From Nocardia mangyaensis (GTDB lineage Bacteria; Actinomycetota; Actinomycetes; Mycobacteriales; Mycobacteriaceae), in assembly GCF_001886715.1 (NCBI RefSeq), contig NZ_CP018082.1, forward strand, positions 2,418,001 to 2,482,000: a DNA stretch of 64,000 bases. The letters are read 5' to 3'. The position numbers and the translations under genes are program-made. The notes below the pieces were generated by a model. It made no database searches, was not told the DNA's origin, and was given only the letters and a program-made list of their open reading frames with translations. Numbering within the stretch: the stretch's first letter is position 1; each line of letters opens with the position of its first letter. This document shows positions 53,053 to 62,428 of the stretch, piece after piece.

Positions 53053-54276
53053 ATGGCCGACGCACTCGGAACCCGTTCGACCGCACCCGTTTCCGGTAGC
53101 CGTATCGCCGAGGTCGACATGCTGCGCGGGCTCGCCCTGTTCGGCATCCTGATCACCAACGCGATCGTGGCCACCACGTTGTGGTCGGTGGTCGGCTCCA
53201 AGGACAAACCGGTCTCGCAGTTCGACGGGGCCGTCGACCAGGTGGTACGCGCGGCGGTCGACGCCCTCTTCACCGGGCGCTTCTATCTGCTGTTCGCGTT
53301 CCTGTTCGGCTACTCGTTCACGCTGCAGATCGCGGCCGCTCAGCGCGCGGGGATCGCGCCGACGCGTCGGCTGTTGCGGCGGTGCGCGGCGCTGATGGTG
53401 ATCGGCATGATGCATGTCTGGCTGCTGTGGATCGGCGACATCCTCACGCTGTACGCGTTCCTGTGTCTGATCCTCATCACCCTGCGGAAACTGCGACCGC
53501 GCACCGCGGTGATCACCGGTGTGCTGCTGTACACACTCTGGTCGGCGTGGACCTTCCTCCCCGGCGACAACAGCAGCATTCTCGCGCTCGGCCAGTTCCT
53601 CGACCTGCCTGCCATCTCGGCCGGCTACACCGGCAGCTTCGCCGAGACCTTCGACGCCCAGGCCGGTCTCGCGCCGATCTTCCTCCTGGTCATCTGGATC
53701 ACCCAGGGCGTGCCGAGCCTCGGCATGTTCCTGATCGGCATGGCCGCGGGCAAACGCAACCTCTTCGACGACGCGGACACGCTGCGTCGCTGGGCGCCGC
53801 GCTTCCTGGTGATCGGTCTCGGTCTCGGACTGCCGATCTCGGCGCTGACCTTCGCCGACAAGATGTCGTGGTGGAACGCCCCCTCGCTGATCACCGGACT
53901 GCAGCAGTTGGTGAACCCGGCGATGACCTTCGCCTACATCGCCGCCATCGTGCTGGCCGCTCACTCCGCCCGCACCGCCCGTGCCACCGGACTGCTGGCA
54001 CCCGCGGGACGGATGGCGGCGACCAACTACATCGGGCAATCGGTCGTTCTCATGGTGGTCTACACCGGGTATGGCTTCGCCTTGGCCGACGACATCGCCC
54101 CGCTGGGTGTGATCGCGATCGGCCTGCTCACCTTCGCCGCACAACTCGCACTGAGTGCCTGGTGGTTGCGCCGTCATCCGTACGGACCGGTCGAATGGGT
54201 GCTGCGCGCGGCGACCTACCTGAGCATTCCGCCCTGGCGTCGGCCCGCTGAACAGTCACCGACCTCGAACAGCTGA
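53053..54276 (+). CDS. DUF418 multi-pass membrane protein
   Basis: A 407-aa membrane protein of the DUF418/YeiB family. The family start RIAEVDMLRGLALFGILITNA is clear, then FTGRFYLLFAFLFGYSF. About nine to ten hydrophobic helices follow, and the C-terminal NYIGQSVVLMVVYTGYGF and PYGPVEWVLRAATY segments are also diagnostic. The ATG at 53053 places the conserved segment 17 residues in. The molecular function of the family is unknown; it is often linked loosely with membrane-bound acyltransferase folds. No operon partner is visible. Confidence 0.88.
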   Translation: MADALGTRSTAPVSGSRIAEVDMLRGLALFGILITNAIVATTLWSVVGSKDKPVSQFDGAVDQVVRAAVDALFTGRFYLLFAFLFGYSFTLQIAAAQRAGIAPTRRLLRRCAALMVIGMMHVWLLWIGDILTLYAFLCLILITLRKLRPRTAVITGVLLYTLWSAWTFLPGDNSSILALGQFLDLPAISAGYTGSFAETFDAQAGLAPIFLLVIWITQGVPSLGMFLIGMAAGKRNLFDDADTLRRWAPRFLVIGLGLGLPISALTFADKMSWWNAPSLITGLQQLVNPAMTFAYIAAIVLAAHSARTARATGLLAPAGRMAATNYIGQSVVLMVVYTGYGFALADDIAPLGVIAIGLLTFAAQLALSAWWLRRHPYGPVEWVLRAATYLSIPPWRRPAEQSPTSNS

Positions 54277-54411
54277 CGGATCCGGCTGGTCGAGCTGCCG
54301 GCGGCTTCCCGCCCGGTTTCCGGCCGGAGGTGCCCGCCGCCGGTAGCCGGACGGTGGATGGATGTCAGGTCGCTCGGCTTCCCGAAACTGTTGCGGAGCT
54401 GTGTGTTTCGA

Positions 54412-55086
54412 TCAGATCGGGGCGTTGTCGGCCGCGCGGTGGAACTCGGCTCGCCAGCGGTGCAGACCGGGGACATCGGCGCGGGGCAGGCGTTCGACGC
54501 GGACCGGGGTGACATCGGCGTCGGCGAAGGAATCGATGTCGGCGGCGGTGAGCGGCCACGGCGGGCCCGGCGCGGGCACCGTGCTGATATCGGCGATCAC
54601 CAGCAGAGTGGCACCGGGAGCGAGGAACTCGCGGATGTTCGCGATCGCGGTGGCGCGGACCTCCGGCGGCAGCGACTGGACCGTGATCGACTCGACGACG
54701 AGGTCGAACGCGCCGAGCCAGGTGGCGGGCGGACGCAGGAGATCGGCGACCTTGTAGGTGACCGGGGAGTGCGGGAAACGGGCCCGCGCACCACGGATCG
54801 CGGTGGGGGAGATGTCGAAGGCGGTGGTGCGGATACCTTGGGCGGCAACGAATTCCGCATCGGTGCCGTATCCGCAACCGATGACGAGACCGCGAACGCC
54901 CGACCCGAGCGCCCGATCGCGCAGCCAGTCGGCGAGCAGTGGATTCGGCTCGGCCCGATCCCACGGCACCACCGAAGTCCCCGCCGCCGCTTCGGCATAC
55001 AGCGGCTCGAACCACCCCGTCGGATCGTTGGCCGCCAACGATTCCGCGGCCAGTCGGCGATCGGCGGGCGTCTGCGCGTCGGTCAT
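54412..55086 (-). CDS. Thiopurine-methyltransferase-like SAM methyltransferase
   Basis: A 224-aa class I methyltransferase. WFEPLYAEA and VPWDRAEPNPLL near the N-terminus and the SAM loop GLVIGCGYGTDAEFVA near residue 70 match the TPMT/thiol methyltransferase-like group, and VTYKVADLL follows. The ATG at 55086 is preferred to one six codons upstream. The gene ends facing the DUF418 gene and begins 83 bases after the end of the TetR gene on the same strand. Substrate unknown; detoxifying methylation of a thiol, halide or metalloid is the family norm. Confidence 0.8.
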   Translation of the reverse strand: MTDAQTPADRRLAAESLAANDPTGWFEPLYAEAAAGTSVVPWDRAEPNPLLADWLRDRALGSGVRGLVIGCGYGTDAEFVAAQGIRTTAFDISPTAIRGARARFPHSPVTYKVADLLRPPATWLGAFDLVVESITVQSLPPEVRATAIANIREFLAPGATLLVIADISTVPAPGPPWPLTAADIDSFADADVTPVRVERLPRADVPGLHRWRAEFHRAADNAPI

Positions 55087-55169
55087 GACTCCAGTCTCCA
55101 CCACCGCACCCCCTCCCGCGTTCTGGTCGATTGATCACCAGGCCCTGGGGGCGTGTCCCACTCGAGCCG

Positions 55170-55835
55170 TCAGCGGGCGGCGCGGGCCGCGAAGCCGTCG
55201 CAGAGGGCCTCGAGGCCGAGAGTGAGGAGGTCCTGAGAGGTGAGGTCGCTGACGCCTGCGCCCTCCAGGTCGGCCAGGGCGGGCGGGACGGGGAACTGGG
55301 GGCGGCCTTCGAGGAGGTCGCGCAGGCCGTTGGTGTCGTCGGTGGCGGTGCGGCGCTCGGCGAGCAGGGCGCCGCCGACAACGGGCAGGCTCGCGCCGGA
55401 GATGTAGTTCCAGACCGAGAAGGCCATGGTGGTGGCCTCGCGGGCGGAGACGTCGAGCTCGCGCAGGCCCTCGACCAGCCAGGCGAGGCTGGCCAGACCC
55501 TGCGGGCCGAAACTGTAGCGGGGGACTGCGAAGGTGAGCAGGACCCAGGGGTGGCGCTGGTAGAGCTGCCAGTCGATCTCGGCCGCGATGCGAACCCGGT
55601 CTCGCCACGTCCAGGCCTGGCCGGTGGGGTCGGGGTAGGGGTGCTGGGCGGCGATCTCGTCGGTCATGTCCGCGATGAGTTCGTCCTTGTTCGCCACATG
55701 CCGATACAGCGACATGGTGCCGACCTCGAGCCGGTCGGCGATGCGGCGCATCGACACCGCGTCGAGCCCGTCGGCGTCGGCGAGGACGATCGCGGCGTCG
55801 ACAATCGCGGCTCGGGTGAGCTTCGCATCAGTCAT
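55170..55835 (-). CDS. TetR-family repressor (TetR_C-type), regulator of adjacent MFS pump
   Basis: A 221-aa TetR regulator. Its DNA-binding domain (residues 5-55) includes AAIVDAAIVLADADGLDAVS and the recognition stretch RLEVGTMSLYRHVANKDEL. The C-terminal domain has the helical pattern of the TetR_C ligand-binding class. The ATG at 55835 lies immediately before the conserved domain. It is divergent from an MFS drug-efflux gene with two palindromes in between, the classic layout of a drug-inducible repressor and its pump. Confidence 0.92.
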   Translation of the reverse strand: MTDAKLTRAAIVDAAIVLADADGLDAVSMRRIADRLEVGTMSLYRHVANKDELIADMTDEIAAQHPYPDPTGQAWTWRDRVRIAAEIDWQLYQRHPWVLLTFAVPRYSFGPQGLASLAWLVEGLRELDVSAREATTMAFSVWNYISGASLPVVGGALLAERRTATDDTNGLRDLLEGRPQFPVPPALADLEGAGVSDLTSQDLLTLGLEALCDGFAARAAR

Positions 55836-55869
55836 CCCATGACTCACTTCCCGTTTTGCCCATTCATGC

Positions 55870-55905
55870 GTACACTGTACCCATTCCCTGCGTACGGCGT
55901 ACGCA
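55870..55905. promoter_or_regulatory. Two palindromic operators in the TetR/MFS divergent promoter
   Basis: GTACACTGTAC (55870-55880) is a perfect 11-bp palindrome, and TGCGTACGGCGTACGCA (55889-55905) is a palindrome with 8-bp arms around one central base. Their centres are 22 bases apart, two helical turns, so both face the same side of DNA. They share the GTAC core and sit 22-57 bases before the MFS start, where they would cover its promoter. Two dimers of the divergently encoded TetR protein are the expected ligands. Confidence 0.75.
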
Positions 55906-55926
55906 AACCCCTGGAAGGATGTCGGA

Positions 55927-57411
55927 ATGACGAAGCTGGAACCGGCGCTGTCCACCGCGGCCGTCGGTGGACGCCGCGCGTGGCTCGGGCTGGGCGTGCT
56001 GTTGTTGCCGGTGCTGCTGGTGTCGATGGACATCTCGGTGCTGTTCCTCGCCATGCCGACACTCACGTTGGATCTGGATCCCAGTGCCGCCCAACAGCTC
56101 TGGATCCTCGACATCTACGGGTTCATGCTGGCCGGCCTGCTCATCACGATGGGCAACCTCGGCGACCGGATCGGCAGGCGCAACATCCTGCTCGTCGGCG
56201 CCACCGTCTTCGGCCTCGCCTCCGTGCTCGCCGCGTTCGCCCCCAGCTCGGCGATCCTCATCATCGCGCGCGTGCTGATGGGCATCGGCGGCGCGACCCT
56301 GCTGCCGTCGAGCCTGGCGCTGATCTCGAACCTGTTCCCCGACGTCCGTCAGCGCGCGACCGCGATCGGCATCTGGACCGCGTTCTTCGCCGGTGGTTCG
56401 GCGGTCGGGCCGATCATCGGCGGCCTGCTGCTGCACCACTTCTGGTGGGGCTCGGTCTTCCTGATCAACATCCCTGTGCTGGCGATCCTGCTGCTGTTCG
56501 GACCGTTCCTGCTGCCCGAACACCGCTCCGCCGCGCTCGGGCCGATCGACCTGCCCAGCGTCGCCCTCTCGATCGGCGGCATCCTCCCGCTGATCTACGG
56601 CATCAAGCACATCGCGGCCGAGGGCTTCGATCCGGTCTCGCTGCTCATCGCCGCGCTCGGCGTCGCGCTGCTGGTGGTGTTCGTGCGCAGGCAGCGCGAG
56701 CTCAGCGAGCCGCTGCTGGATCTGAGCCTGTTCACCCGTCCGCTGTTCCGGGTGGCGATCGGGGCGAGCATGGCCGGGATGATGTCGCTGGCCGCGCTGA
56801 GCTACCTCACCAGCGTGTACCTGCAGTCGGTCACCGGACGTGACGCGCTGCAGGCCGCGCTGCTGGGCATTCCGATGGCAATCGCGGTGTTCGTCTGCTC
56901 GATGGGCGGAGCCAGGATCAGCCTGCGGCTCGGTGTGCGGGCGACGTTCACCCTGGCGCTCGTGCTCTCGGCGGTGGGCAACCTGATGCTGCTCGGTGTC
57001 GGGGTCGACGGCGGGCTGCTGTGGTACGTCGCCGGGTCGGCGATCGCCGGTGTCGGCTACGGCATCTCGTTCACGCTGGTCTCGGACGTGGCGGTGTCGG
57101 CGGTGCCTGCCGAACGCGCGGGCTCGGCGGTCGGTATCTCCGAGACCAGCTTCGAACTCGGCAATGCGCTCGGGCTCGCCCTGCTCGGTTCGCTGGCCGC
57201 CCTGGTGTTCCGGTCCGGCGGGAACTTCGGCGAAACGCTGGGCGACACCCTGGCCCACTCCGGGGGCGACGCCGGGCTCGTCCACGCCGCGCGCGAATCC
57301 TTCGTCAGCGGCATGCACGTCGCCACGACGGGCGGCGCCCTGCTGCTGCTCGCGATGGCGGCCGTTGCGTGGCGGTCGGTTCGTAGCGACCGCATCGGCT
57401 CCGAGCGTTGA
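55927..57411 (+). CDS. MFS drug-efflux transporter, 14-helix (DHA2, QacA/SmvA-like)
   Basis: A 494-aa transporter with about 14 membrane helices. The opening LPVLLVSMDISVLFLAMPTL, motif A in GNLGDRIGRRNILLVG and motif C-like WTAFFAGGSAVGPIIGG mark the DHA2 multidrug:H+ antiporter family, close in wording to QacA/SmvA. GGAAGG precedes the ATG. It is the only gene under the palindromic operator region and is very likely repressed by the divergent TetR protein. Substrates in this family are cationic or lipophilic drugs. Confidence 0.92.
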   Translation: MTKLEPALSTAAVGGRRAWLGLGVLLLPVLLVSMDISVLFLAMPTLTLDLDPSAAQQLWILDIYGFMLAGLLITMGNLGDRIGRRNILLVGATVFGLASVLAAFAPSSAILIIARVLMGIGGATLLPSSLALISNLFPDVRQRATAIGIWTAFFAGGSAVGPIIGGLLLHHFWWGSVFLINIPVLAILLLFGPFLLPEHRSAALGPIDLPSVALSIGGILPLIYGIKHIAAEGFDPVSLLIAALGVALLVVFVRRQRELSEPLLDLSLFTRPLFRVAIGASMAGMMSLAALSYLTSVYLQSVTGRDALQAALLGIPMAIAVFVCSMGGARISLRLGVRATFTLALVLSAVGNLMLLGVGVDGGLLWYVAGSAIAGVGYGISFTLVSDVAVSAVPAERAGSAVGISETSFELGNALGLALLGSLAALVFRSGGNFGETLGDTLAHSGGDAGLVHAARESFVSGMHVATTGGALLLLAMAAVAWRSVRSDRIGSER

Positions 57412-57592
57412 GCGGGTGCTCGGCGCTCGGCCGGGTGGCCCACGGCCCCGCGCACTGGCGAAGGAGTCGTCTGCTCGGCTGCGCGGCAGGTTCCGGACCC
57501 GACGACCACCGGGGGTGGTGACGGGCGCCACTGCGGGTGGTTCGGGTGGCCTCAGCGGGCGGCTGTCCAGTTCCGTTGCATAGGATCGTCGG

Positions 57593-58243
57593 ATGCGAAA
57601 CGAGGGTGCGGCGGGTCTGGCGACAGTGCTCGCGCTGGCCGATTCCCGCCTGCCCATCGGTGGGCACGTGCACTCCGGCGGCGTCGAAGAGGCGGTGTCG
57701 TCGGGGCTGCTGCGCGACAACGCGAGCGTCGAGCTGTACCTGCGGCGGCGGATCGCCACCACCGGCCTGGTGACGGCCTCGCTGGCGGCCGCGGTCTGCG
57801 GCGGTGCGCTCACCCCCGAGCGCGCCGAGCTCGAAGCCGACGCCCGCACCCCGTCACCCGCCGCACGGGCGGCCTCGCGCGCGCAGGGGCGCGGGCTGCT
57901 GCGGCTCGCGAAACAGCTGTGGCCGCACCATGACTGGGCGCCGGCGGGTGCGCGGCCGCATCTCTCGACGGTGTTCGGCATGGTCGGCCTCGCCTGCGGT
58001 GCCCGTACCGACGAACTCGCGGGCGTCGTGGTCTACACGACGCTCACCGGCGCCGCGACCGCCGCGCAACGACTGCTCGCGCTCGACCCCGCCGCCATCG
58101 CCGCGGGCACCATGCGCCTCGCGCCCCTGTGCGACCGGATCGCCGAAGAAGCCGCCCTCGGCCTCGCGGCGCTCTCCGACCCGGTGCAGGACGCCCTGGC
58201 CGAACGTCACCTGCATCGCGACATGCCCCTGTTCGCGTCCTGA
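57593..58243 (+). CDS. ureF: Urease accessory protein UreF
   Basis: A 216-aa UreF. It shows [22 protein letters not shown] near the N-terminus, the all-helical body with [17 protein letters not shown], and the C-terminal [11 protein letters not shown] and [21 protein letters not shown] that end typical actinobacterial UreF proteins. UreF bridges UreD and UreG during nickel insertion into urease. ureG follows after 25 bases. It is the first gene of the accessory block, far from ureABC, so it needs its own promoter in the preceding 181-bp gap. Confidence 0.96.
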   Translation: MRNEGAAGLATVLALADSRLPIGGHVHSGGVEEAVSSGLLRDNASVELYLRRRIATTGLVTASLAAAVCGGALTPERAELEADARTPSPAARAASRAQGRGLLRLAKQLWPHHDWAPAGARPHLSTVFGMVGLACGARTDELAGVVVYTTLTGAATAAQRLLALDPAAIAAGTMRLAPLCDRIAEEAALGLAALSDPVQDALAERHLHRDMPLFAS

Positions 58244-58268
58244 TCCATCCCATGACGAAGGAGTCCCC

Positions 58269-58976
58269 ATGCCGCCCCATCTGATCGACGGCGAACCGCA
58301 CGATCACAGCCACGACCGGCCCAAGCGCCACCGCGCGCCGGGCGAGGCCGTGCGCATCGGCATCGGCGGCCCGGTCGGGTCGGGTAAGACCGCGCTGGTC
58401 GCCGCTCTCTGCAGGCAGCTGCGCGACGAGCTCTCCCTCGCCGTGCTGACCAACGACATCTACACCACCGAGGACGCGGACTTCCTGCGTCGCCACGCCG
58501 TGCTGCCCGACGAGCGGATCACCGCCGTACAGACCGGCGGCTGCCCGCACACCGCCATCCGCGACGACATCACCGCCAACCTCGACGCCATCGACGACCT
58601 GGTCGCGGCCAACCCGCCGCTGGACCTGATCCTGGTGGAGTCCGGCGGCGACAACCTCACCGCGACCTTCTCCTCCGGTCTGATCGACGTGCAGATCTTC
58701 GTCGTCGACGTCGCCGGCGGCGACAAGGTGCCGCGCAAGGGCGGCCCCGGCGTCACCTTCTCCGACCTCTTGGTGGTCAACAAGACCGATCTGGCCCCGC
58801 TGGTCGGCGCCGATCTCGGTGTGATGGAACGCGATGCCGCGAAGGTGCGCGACGGCCGCCCGACCGCCCTGGTCTCGCTGACCGACGATCCGGCCGCCAC
58901 CCCGGTCCTGGCCTGGGTGCGCGAGCAACTGCGGGCCGCCGCCGAGCAGGACGCGGCCGCCGGCGTTGCGCACTGA
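58269..58976 (+). CDS. ureG: Urease accessory GTPase UreG
   Basis: A 235-aa SIMIBI-class GTPase. A His-rich N-terminus ([11 protein letters not shown]) that can bind nickel precedes the P-loop [27 protein letters not shown] and the [12 protein letters not shown] segment, with the nickel-binding Cys-Pro-His, follow, then LVESGGDNL and the guanine motif NKTD. A GAAGGAG site decides the ATG. It couples GTP hydrolysis to nickel delivery into urease with UreF and UreD. Confidence 0.97.
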   Translation: MPPHLIDGEPHDHSHDRPKRHRAPGEAVRIGIGGPVGSGKTALVAALCRQLRDELSLAVLTNDIYTTEDADFLRRHAVLPDERITAVQTGGCPHTAIRDDITANLDAIDDLVAANPPLDLILVESGGDNLTATFSSGLIDVQIFVVDVAGGDKVPRKGGPGVTFSDLLVVNKTDLAPLVGADLGVMERDAAKVRDGRPTALVSLTDDPAATPVLAWVREQLRAAAEQDAAAGVAH

Positions 58977-59637
58977 ACTGAGCATCGTCGCCGCACCGGG
59001 CAGGCTGCCCCGCATCGACGCGGTCGGCGGTCTGGCCGGGCGGCACACCGGCGTCGACACCGTGCACCTGATCGGCACGGCGGCCACCCCGCTCGGTGGG
59101 GACGAACTCGACATCAGCATCGTGGTGCGGCCCGGCGCGCGCCTGGTGGTGCGCTCGGTGGCGGCGACGATCGCTTTGCCCAGCACCGCCACGCCGTTGT
59201 CGGTGGCGCACTGGCGGTTCGAGGTGGGCGAGGGCGCCGAACTGGATTTCGATCCGGAGCCGACCATCGTGGCCGGTGGCGCACATCACCACACGGTGAC
59301 CGCTGTGCTGCTCGCCCCCGACGCACGCCTGCGCCTGCGCGAACGAGTACAGCTCGGCCGCAGCGGTGAGGACGGCGGCGGCTGGCGCGGTGACGTGATC
59401 GCCGACCTGGGCGAGATCCCCTTGTTGCGGCACCGCCTCGAACTCGGGGCGGGCACGGTCACCGACGACCGCCTGCGCGCACCCCGCGCACTCGACAGCG
59501 AGTTGGTCTACCCCGACGATCGTCCCGTCTGGTCGGGCAGCGTCGACACCGTACGACTGCCCCTGGCCGCTGGCGGCTCACTCGCCACCAGCACCGGCTC
59601 CCGCCTGCGTGCGGAGGTTCCGGTCACGGTCGGCTGA
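58966..59637 (+). CDS. ureD: Urease accessory protein UreD (UreH)
   Basis: A 223-aa UreD. It starts at a TTG overlapping the end of ureG by 11 bases, as often in this operon, and contains the family strands [37 protein letters not shown] and the C-terminal acidic/hydrophobic repeats. UreD binds apo-urease and forms the scaffold for UreF and UreG. The N-terminus is short compared with enterobacterial UreD, which is normal for actinobacteria. A terminator-like hairpin lies about 210 bases downstream. Confidence 0.92.
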   Translation: MRTELSIVAAPGRLPRIDAVGGLAGRHTGVDTVHLIGTAATPLGGDELDISIVVRPGARLVVRSVAATIALPSTATPLSVAHWRFEVGEGAELDFDPEPTIVAGGAHHHTVTAVLLAPDARLRLRERVQLGRSGEDGGGWRGDVIADLGEIPLLRHRLELGAGTVTDDRLRAPRALDSELVYPDDRPVWSGSVDTVRLPLAAGGSLATSTGSRLRAEVPVTVG

Positions 59638-59845
59638 GTCCACCGATACGGAGTGGACCCGCTGGTGCGTCGACAGGATCGGTTGCGTGACCGCCGGTCG
59701 ACCTTGCGGACGGAGTCCCCGAGCTCGTCTTTCGGCGGACCGTCGGCGGGGCCGAGCCGACCGGCGGGGCACTCTGTCGAACCTGTTCCCCGGGAACCCG
59801 GATCGACCTGCGGGCCCGGTGCCGTCACCGAGACCGGCGGAAACG

Positions 59846-59882
59846 GCGAGTGGGAGCCGACGGATGCTCGGCTCCCACTCGC
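59846..59882. terminator. 15-bp perfect hairpin between ureD and convergent gene
   Basis: GCGAGTGGGAGCCGA (59846-59860) pairs perfectly with 59868-59882 around a 7-base loop. It lies between the convergent ureD and secreted-protein genes, 16 bases after the end of the latter on the minus strand, and can stop transcription from both sides. The remaining gap (59638-59845) holds no gene. Confidence 0.8.
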
Positions 59883-59898
59883 TCTGTGCACCAGCGGG

Positions 59899-60708
59899 TC
59901 AGGCGTTGACCAACACCGCTTCGTCGGCGATCTCACCCGGCGCGGCCGCGCGCGGCGGGGCCAGGAAACCACTCGCCGCGCCCACCGCGGCACCGACCCC
60001 GGCACCGACGACCGTGGCGGGCACCGACACCGCCATGTAGCCGACCATGCCACCCAGGATCGGACCCGCGACCAGCCCGATCGGCAGCAGCGGCACGCCC
60101 GCGACGAGCCCGGCGACCGCACCCATCGTGCTCGCCGCCATCGCGAACGGAATCGCGACGGTGGAACCGACCGCCGCGCCGCGCGCAGCGCTACCGAGGG
60201 TCTCGGCCGCGATCCGGTCCGAGCGGCTGCGCTCGAGCCCGACCGAGTCGAGGAACGTCGCCAGGTTGGCCTCGGTGTTCGCCGCGGCGTCGTTGATCTG
60301 GATCGAGGCATCGACCGGAACGAAGTCCGGCACCGGCACCTGCTGGTCACCGAAGCGGAACTGGCCCGGCGGCGGCAGGATCGGCGGCACCGGCTCGACC
60401 GCTGTCGGCGCGTGCAGCGGACCGACCGGGGACAGGTAGCTCGTCTCGGGTCCCGTCCGCGACCACTGCAGCGAGCTGCGGGTGTTCTCCGGCATCTGCT
60501 GGCCCACGTACGGCGTGGCATTGGGCGCCACCGCGTCGAGCTCCGGTCCGGCCGGATGCTCGGGTTGGGTCACCGTCGTCTGCGCGGGATCGGCATTCGC
60601 GGTGCCCGTGCCGATCAGGGCCATGACCAGGGGGACCGCGCCTGCCGCGACGACCGAACCGACTTTCTGTCGCTGCGGGCTCGGTGCCCTGTGTTTCCCC
60701 GTCGCCAT
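59899..60708 (-). CDS. Secreted protein with C-terminal glycine-zipper region, function unknown
   Basis: A 269-aa protein with a signal peptide (basic KHRAPSPQRQK, hydrophobic VGSVVAAGAVPLVMALIG, cleavage expected after ANA). A Pro-rich middle carries PPILPPPGQF and FVPVDASIQINDAAAN. The C-terminal 100 residues are rich in Gly and Ala with repeated small-xxx-small spacing (GAVAGLVAGVP, GPILGGMVGYMA, GAGVGAAVGAASG), which can pack as membrane helices. It is a typical Nocardia-type cell-envelope hypothetical; I recognise no characterised family. It lies between ureD and ndh. Confidence 0.8.
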   Translation of the reverse strand: MATGKHRAPSPQRQKVGSVVAAGAVPLVMALIGTGTANADPAQTTVTQPEHPAGPELDAVAPNATPYVGQQMPENTRSSLQWSRTGPETSYLSPVGPLHAPTAVEPVPPILPPPGQFRFGDQQVPVPDFVPVDASIQINDAAANTEANLATFLDSVGLERSRSDRIAAETLGSAARGAAVGSTVAIPFAMAASTMGAVAGLVAGVPLLPIGLVAGPILGGMVGYMAVSVPATVVGAGVGAAVGAASGFLAPPRAAAPGEIADEAVLVNA

Positions 60709-60826
60709 AGATCACCTTTCATCCTGGGGATTGGTCACACATATGACCTCCGACATTCGGACCGGTCCCGGACTCGGATGGGTCCGAAACGCGGGCGACC
60801 CGGAATCGTGGTGCCTGGCGACGCCC

Positions 60827-60861
60827 GCAGGCCGGGTGGTTCGATGAACCACCCGGCCTGC
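60827..60861. terminator. 16-bp perfect hairpin downstream of ndh
   Basis: GCAGGCCGGGTGGTTC (60827-60842) pairs perfectly with 60846-60861 around a 3-base loop. It starts 16 bases after the ndh stop on the minus strand and is the best terminator in the window. It also isolates the upstream-lying secreted-protein gene from ndh read-through. Confidence 0.85.
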
Positions 60862-60876
60862 GATGACGGTGATCGG

Positions 60877-62295
60877 CTAGCCGACCTCGCGCTGTGCGGT
60901 GAGCTCGTCCTTCTCCGGCGGTGCACCCACCTGCGCAGCCAGCTCGTCGGCTTCGGCCCGATCGGCGTTGACCTCCTCGATCGCCAACCGCGCGAAGATC
61001 CACTGCTCGGTGGCGGCCATCTGGCCACGGTTGCGGCCGAGGAAGGAGACGAACCAGCCGATCACGGTGACGATGCGGCTGCGGTATCCGACCAGGTAGT
61101 ACAGGTGCAGCGCCAGCCAGGCCAGCCAGGCCAGGAAGCCACTGAACTCGAGCTTGCCGATCTGGCAGACCGCGTCGAAGCGCGAGATCGTCGCCATCGA
61201 GCCCTTGTTGAAATACTTGAACGGTGCCCGGTCGGCCGGCGCCTGCCCGGTGAGTCCGGCCTTGATGGCCTTTGCCGCGTAGGTGGAGCCCTGGATCGCG
61301 CCCTGCGCCTGACCGGGCACACCCGGCACCGACATCAGGTCGCCGACGACGAAGACGTTCGGATGGCCCTTGACCGTGAGGTCGGGCTCCACGATGACGC
61401 GACCGGCCCGGTCCACCTCGGTGCCCTCGGAGCGTTCGGCGATCATCTTGCCCAGCGGGCTGGCCTGCACACCGGCCGACCACACCTTGCAGGTGGCCTC
61501 GATCCGGCGGGTGGTGCCGTCGGCGTCCTTGACGACGACGCCGTGCGCGTCGACATCGGTCACCATGGCGTTGAGCTGGATCTCCACGCCCATCTTCTCG
61601 AGCCGCTTGGCCGCCTTGGCGCCCAGCTTGGGGCCCATCGGGCCGAGTACCGCGCCCGCGCCCTCGATCAGGATGACCCGAGCGTCGCGCGGGTCGATGG
61701 TGCGGAAGGTGCCGTCGAGGGTGCGGTCGGCGAGTTCGGCGATCTGACCCGCCAGTTCGACACCGGTCGGACCGGCGCCGACGACGATGAAGGTGAGCAG
61801 CCGGTCGCGCTCCTCCGGGGTGGTCGCCAGCTCGGCCTGCTCGAACGCGCCGAGGATGCGCGCGCGCAGTTCGAGCGCATCGTCGATGGTCTTCATGCCG
61901 GGGGCGTAGGTGGCGAAGTGGTCGTTGCCGAAGTACGACTGCTGCGCGCCGGTGGCGACGATCAGGCTGTCGAAGGCCGTGACGGTGTCGCGGTTGAGAA
62001 GTCGCGAGGTGACCTGCTTGTTCGCCAGGTCGACATCGATGACATCGCCCAGCAGCACCTGCGCGTTCTTCTGCTTGCGCAGCACCAGCCGGGTGGCGGG
62101 CGCGATCTCGCCGGTCGAGAGGATGCCGGTGGCCACCTGGTACAGCAGCGGCTGGAACAGGTGGGTGGAGGTCTTGGAGATCAGCGTGACATCGACGTCG
62201 GCTCGGCGCAGATGCCTGGTGCCGAACAGACCGCCGAACCCGGAACCGATCACCACCACACGGTGTCGCTGGTTCCCGACAGACTGAGTGCTCAT
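60877..62295 (-). CDS. ndh: Type II NADH:quinone oxidoreductase (NDH-2)
   Basis: A 472-aa single-subunit, non-proton-pumping NADH dehydrogenase on the inner face of the membrane. It has the FAD motif VVVIGSGFGGLFGTRHL at the N-terminus, the STHLFQPLLYQVATGILSTG segment characteristic of NDH-2, and the NADH-binding motif FIVVGAGPTGVELAGQIAEL near residue 175. The second FAD contact is NVFVVGDLMS, and a C-terminal amphipathic/hydrophobic region (FLAWLAWLALHLYYLVGYR) anchors it. It passes electrons from NADH to menaquinone. Its place next to ureD matches the order I recall from Mycobacterium tuberculosis. Confidence 0.96.
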   Translation of the reverse strand: MSTQSVGNQRHRVVVIGSGFGGLFGTRHLRRADVDVTLISKTSTHLFQPLLYQVATGILSTGEIAPATRLVLRKQKNAQVLLGDVIDVDLANKQVTSRLLNRDTVTAFDSLIVATGAQQSYFGNDHFATYAPGMKTIDDALELRARILGAFEQAELATTPEERDRLLTFIVVGAGPTGVELAGQIAELADRTLDGTFRTIDPRDARVILIEGAGAVLGPMGPKLGAKAAKRLEKMGVEIQLNAMVTDVDAHGVVVKDADGTTRRIEATCKVWSAGVQASPLGKMIAERSEGTEVDRAGRVIVEPDLTVKGHPNVFVVGDLMSVPGVPGQAQGAIQGSTYAAKAIKAGLTGQAPADRAPFKYFNKGSMATISRFDAVCQIGKLEFSGFLAWLAWLALHLYYLVGYRSRIVTVIGWFVSFLGRNRGQMAATEQWIFARLAIEEVNADRAEADELAAQVGAPPEKDELTAQREVG

Positions 62296-62428
62296 CGCCT
62301 CGCTCCTCGACAGACTGGGGTGCGCCCCACAGTGGTGGTGACAGGCTCAACCGTAGTCGGCTCCGGGACCGGCGTCGTCACGAGACACCGGTTCCGAACG
62401 ACAAGATCGACAATACGGGACGGACCCG

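Noticed and set aside
55864..57981. A 705-codon minus-strand frame opposite the MFS pump
   Set aside because: It is low-complexity Arg/Gln/Asp-rich text antisense to a well-supported 14-helix transporter.
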